The notes under the pieces: model-generated
Told to the model about the DNA's origin: nothing
Databases searched by the model: none
The model's input: the letters and a program-made list of their open reading frames with translations, nothing else
Source: Siniperca chuatsi
Taxonomy: Eukaryota > Chordata > Actinopteri > Centrarchiformes > Sinipercidae
NCBI RefSeq assembly: GCF_020085105.1
Contig: NC_058043.1
Coordinates: 6,019,667 to 6,083,666 of the forward strand
Length of the DNA stretch: 64,000 nt
Direction of reading: 5' to 3'
Shown here: positions 62,612-64,000 of the stretch, piece by piece
How positions within the stretch are numbered: position 1 is the stretch's first letter
Layout: each line of letters starts with the position of its first letter
Program-made: the position numbers and the translations under genes

Positions 62612-63937
62612 CCCACAGAGAGTAACAACTTTAAGGAATAGAATAGAAACATGAACATCTTTTTTCTCTACAACCATGTCTCGATACCTCCTTAAGGACC
62701 ACCTTAAGGATCAGATGCTGATGTTACCTTGCTCGGGTCTGGAGGCAGCTGGGCCTCCACAGGGAAGGGGCTCCCAGGTATGGGGTGTCCGTCGTAGGAC
62801 ACGTTGACAGCATGGACGCCCTCCTCTGTGGGGGTGTAACGGACCAGACTGATGCCCGCTTTACCGGGCTGAGGCTCCACTTTATAGGGTACCGCCCGCT
62901 GGCTGGGACTCAGCTAGTCACACACACACGAGAACACAGTGAGTTTGGTCATATTCTATATTGTTCATTTTTTAAACTCATCCCATGAAAAGACCAAAAC
63001 CGACAATGAAATGATCCCAACAACAAGTGATTTCACCTTATAGTGATCTCATTGAAACACATTAGAAATAAATACAGCATTCTCGGACACTCACCACTGC
63101 CACCTCCAGGCGACCTTGACCGCCTGCACCCTTGGTGTCCACCATAAACTGCTGTTCCTGATCGACCTCAGCTCCTGAAAGACATTTATCAAATTTAACA
63201 ATAATGTAGAAATGAGTCCGTCCAAAGTCCTAGAGAGGCCTCAATCAATACTAAAGACTTATTTTGTAAATGATGTAATGAGTTCTGAAAATGTATTCAC
63301 TAAGAGAAACTTTATATTTTAAATGTTTGCTAACAAGTCACTTTATAGTTGGACGGAAATCTAGCTGGACGCAGAGAAAGACGGATTTCTTACTTCCATC
63401 CAGGTTGTCCACGGTGACCCTGCTCAGATCCAGCGGGGCAGCGACGCCGACCGTGAAGGGGCTCTTGGCGATGGGATCTCCTCCAAACTTCACCACGACC
63501 GCCATCTCCCCCTGCAGACACATGCAACATGCAGATCCAACACTTCAATAGTTACTCCATTTTAAAAGCACTTGGTAAGACGACAGCGTTTGATGTACAG
63601 TTTGCTGAGTAGGTTTTGTTTTTAACGTACCTATTGAACAGGTGCGTGTTTGACATATCTGTTACACAACCTCATGTACTGCTTTTTACTTAATGTACAC
63701 GTGATAATAAACCGTAATGTACCTGTTCTTCATGTGAGTGAGTATTTGGTGTACATGGTGTACAGGTGCGTGTTTGACGTACCTGTTGTGCAGGTGTGTA
63801 TTTGACAGTGTGGGAGTAGTCGTAGTTGTCGATGATGTCAAAGTCTTTGACGGGGGAGGAGAAGGAAACATCCAGCGGTGCTTTACCTGCCCCTTTAGTC
63901 GACACTGTGAAATGAGTCGGCTTACCGCTCTCTATAC
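39289..63937 (-). CDS. flnb: Filamin-B-like actin cross-linker, repeat 7 to C terminus (5' part outside window)
   Basis: Thirty-one minus-strand exons join without a frame break into about 1757 residues. They cover Ig-like repeats 7 (partial) to 24, hinge 1 and hinge 2. Filamins cross-link actin in the cytoplasm and anchor integrins and signalling proteins, mainly through repeats 16-23. Repeat 24 makes the dimer. The N-terminal calponin-homology actin-binding domain and repeats 1-6 must lie to the right. The repeat signatures ([18 protein letters not shown]) are clear in nearly every repeat. The last residues [12 protein letters not shown] and [16 protein letters not shown] match filamin B as I know it. 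Filamin C ends VPGSPFKVKVP and filamin A SPYRVVVP. Exon coordinates are in the four block entries. Length from repeat 7 to the end is as expected for the family, with no missing repeat. Confidence 0.92.
39838..40065 (+). repeat. Dispersed GCTAACATG-rich repeat in filamin intron
   Basis: It has 'tagcatgctaacatgcc', 'gtttagcatcttagtttg', then 'ttcatggcaatcc' and 'gatatttcactct' in family order, shorter than the copy at 2381. It lies in the last filamin intron. Confidence 0.65.
41955..44515. other. Filamin intron, one dispersed repeat, otherwise empty
   Basis: No exon-like frame. Bases 43470-43770 ('ccagcttctcaaatgtgagg', 'ggtcggacaaaacgacattt', 'gataatgaaaataattgtta') belong to a common fish repeat. 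Its 3' end is also seen at 57690-57815 ('gataatgaaaataatcgtta', 'gcagcccta'). Confidence 0.6.
45666..47559. other. Filamin intron with GC-rich block and purine tract
   Basis: From left: AT-rich DNA, a (CA)n tract at about 46431-46456, a CpG-containing GC-rich block at 46494-46800, a nearly pure plus-strand purine tract at about 46800-47190, and a (GT)n(TA)n tract at 47531-47558 that runs into the splice donor. No exon is recognised. Long open frames here follow from skewed composition. Confidence 0.6.
48046..54206 (-). CDS. flnb: Filamin hinge 1 and repeats 16-19
   Basis: Exons 54206-54123 (hinge 1, 84 bases, phase 0-0), 53481-53376, 52874-52734, 51814-51686, 51091-50918, 49655-49497, 49169-48966 and 48198-48046. 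Hinge 1 reads [12 protein letters not shown] and ends GAGFQPW. Repeat 16 is short ([32 protein letters not shown]). Repeat 17 has [14 protein letters not shown] and [12 protein letters not shown]. Repeat 18 has [15 protein letters not shown] and FIPREVGEH. Repeat 19 has FVVDTREAG and [16 protein letters not shown]. The hinge exon is small and symmetric, so it can be skipped without a frameshift. In mammalian filamin B this hinge is alternatively spliced. Confidence 0.92.
48234..48262. repeat. (TA)n microsatellite
   Basis: An uninterrupted TA dinucleotide run just upstream (in gene sense) of the repeat-19 exon at 48198. Confidence 0.95.
48390..48905 (+). repeat. Dispersed GCTAACATG-rich repeat in filamin intron
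   Basis: A long copy with the complete block order seen at 2381-2910, ending 'actgttgagatatttcagcc' and 'ggaccaacaaaccgac'. The tail block is partly duplicated inside this copy: 'tttcatgacaatccatcca' and 'tttcatgggaatccatcta'. Confidence 0.75.
49175..49420. repeat. Homopurine/homopyrimidine tract
   Basis: The plus strand is almost all A and G ('gaagagaagtagaagg' type words). In the filamin transcript it is a long pyrimidine tract leading straight into the 3' splice site of the exon at 49169. Confidence 0.85.
49915..50560. repeat. Dispersed 'aagtaaaagta' repeat, copy 3
   Basis: It begins 'gctgggggaagtatccagat', then 'cttaagtaaaagtagcaata' and 'gtacaagtacttattatgca'. Related to 6140-6690 and 9285-9830. 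Lies in the filamin intron between exons at 51091-50918 and 49655-49497. Confidence 0.65.
51960..52390 (+). mobile_element. Tc1/mariner-like transposon remnant
   Basis: The frame reads [18 protein letters not shown] and [10 protein letters not shown], the C-terminal DDE region of a Tc1-like transposase; the usual N-P-I-x-x-L-W motif is partly kept. The stretch continues 'gtggctgaatgggagcaaca', then 'tggtcaggtgtccatatact', as in the 3' end of such elements. Stops and gaps show it is dead. It sits in a filamin intron in antisense orientation. Confidence 0.8.
52955..53210 (-). repeat. Dispersed GCTAACATG-rich repeat, reverse copy
   Basis: It has 'ttagtgctaattagcaaatg' and 'ttagcatgctaacatgctaa', followed by 'gagcatgttgccatgc', the reverse orientation of the family. 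Confidence 0.7.
54049..54114. repeat. (GT)n microsatellite beside the hinge-1 exon
   Basis: More than 20 GT units on the plus strand read as a CA repeat in the filamin pre-mRNA. It begins eight bases inside the intron after the hinge-1 donor at 54123. Confidence 0.95.
55566..57089 (-). CDS. flnb: Filamin exons for repeats 13-15
   Basis: Exons 57089-56798, 56381-56228, 56110-55921 and 55813-55566. Landmarks are [17 protein letters not shown] (repeat 13), [16 protein letters not shown] and [20 protein letters not shown] (14), and GKGKVSCVV with [14 protein letters not shown] (15). The donor at 56228 is gtcagt. Choosing it rather than the nearby gtaaca keeps the frame and gives LITDQDGKPK. The last exon ends in phase 0 at PRSPFKVM, ready to splice to either hinge 1 or repeat 16. 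Confidence 0.92.
57460..57665 (-). repeat. Dispersed GCTAACATG-family repeat, reverse, 3' half only
   Basis: It has 'actttggtccagactgaaat', 'caactattggatggatttca', 'gaggtcaaaatttcaatttt' and 'ctgcaaaactaatgacattc' in reversed family order. The 'gctaacatg' portion is absent. Confidence 0.6.
57690..59225. other. Large filamin intron with several repeat pieces
   Basis: It contains the 3' end of the 'gataatgaaaataatcg' repeat (57690-57815), the second copy of the 10.9 kb repeat (58530-58685), a T-tract at 58888-58912 and an (AAAT)n tract at about 59145-59190. No exon seen. Confidence 0.6.
59226..63937 (-). CDS. flnb: Filamin exons for repeats 7-12
   Basis: Exons in gene order: 63937-63783, 63511-63394, 63174-63095, 62913-62728, 62531-62217, 61710-61593, 60873-60673, 59956-59783, 59689-59527 and 59386-59226. 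Landmarks are [14 protein letters not shown] (repeat 7), [10 protein letters not shown] (8), [18 protein letters not shown] and [17 protein letters not shown] (9), [20 protein letters not shown] (10), [18 protein letters not shown] (11), and [17 protein letters not shown] with [14 protein letters not shown] (12). The exon at 61710 carries a Ser/Thr/Pro-rich loop ([15 protein letters not shown]) in repeat 10, longer than I expect for the family. The exon at 62531 alone covers almost all of repeat 9. Confidence 0.92.
61190..61400 (+). repeat. Dispersed repeat, copy 2 (partner 121-350)
   Basis: It has 'caactgtttccccctgtttcc', 'tcgatcttctcatgtaac' and 'gaataagcacttttccccaa' in the same order as the copy near the left edge. 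In a filamin intron. Confidence 0.6.
62574..62605. repeat. Poly-T tract
   Basis: About 28 T on the plus strand, an A-tract in the filamin transcript, about 45 bases upstream of the repeat-9 exon. It might be the tail of a lost retroelement, but no body is recognisable. Confidence 0.9.
63627..63808. repeat. Degenerate minisatellite containing copies of an exon-donor junction
   Basis: In the filamin sense, GTCAAA(T/C)AC(A/G)CACCTG is followed by CAACAG/gtacgt at the true exon end (63783). A partial copy lies at 63751-63779 and another, ending CAATAG/gtacgt, at 63631. A further AACAG/gtacat lies at 63723. The unit appears to have spread from the exon edge into the intron. Confidence 0.75.
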
Positions 63938-64000
63938 CTGCACAGGTAGAGAGAGACAGACATGGATAATTTAATAGAATTAGGAGTAAATTAAAAACAC

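Noticed and set aside
1-64000. CRISPR arrays, operons, tRNA or rRNA genes
   Set aside because: None seen. The tandem arrays here are simple microsatellites or segmental duplications typical of a vertebrate genome.

Overview
The window looks like teleost fish nuclear DNA. It has spliced vertebrate genes with GT-AG introns, a filamin-B-like gene, a tandem classical C1q pair, a local expansion of TRIM PRY-SPRY genes whose coding part sits in one exon, and many copies of dispersed non-coding repeats. Everything here was read from sequence without searches. Exon borders are my own, set by reading-frame continuity and splice signals.

Layout. (1) 0.9-10.6 kb, plus strand: two classical complement C1q chain genes in tandem. 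The first is C1qC-like and its 5' exon lies outside the window. The second is C1qB-like and complete from an ATG that ends exon 1. (2) 12.0-14.1 kb, minus strand: a four-exon gene for a 195-residue protein that I assign to SPMIP1 (ATP6V1FNB), a sperm microtubule inner protein. (3) 15.5-18.6 kb: a 1.5 kb segment duplicated in tandem. (4) 18.6-34.2 kb: a TRIM cluster. It holds two plus-strand pseudogene fragments, two near-identical minus-strand genes that lost RING and B-box but keep an open frame, one RING-only fragment and one full RING/B-box/coiled-coil/PRY-SPRY gene. (5) 35-39 kb: non-coding, with a TTAA-flanked MITE and a candidate plus-strand terminal exon. (6) 39.3-63.9 kb, minus strand: the 3' two thirds of a filamin gene. 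It has 31 coding exons in unbroken frame, about 1757 residues, running from Ig-like repeat 7 through hinge 1 and hinge 2 to the dimerisation repeat 24 and stop. The actin-binding domain and repeats 1-6 lie beyond the right edge.

How the genes relate. The C1q genes encode two chains of one secreted hexamer-of-trimers that starts the classical complement pathway. TRIM proteins of this type are usually E3 ligases in innate immunity, and the cluster shows duplication with repeated loss of the catalytic end. The filamin cross-links actin and tethers membrane proteins. It is unrelated in function to its neighbours, but its closeness to spmip1 recalls the human FLNC-ATP6V1F-SPMIP1 neighbourhood and may be an old linkage shared by filamin paralogues.

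Most promising for follow-up: an in-frame alternative 5' splice site built from a degenerate minisatellite in the filamin gene, a skippable hinge-1 exon whose donor abuts a long CA repeat, the RING-less TRIM pair, and an ETS-IRF composite element just upstream of the C1qB-like first exon. I saw no clearly new multi-gene system.
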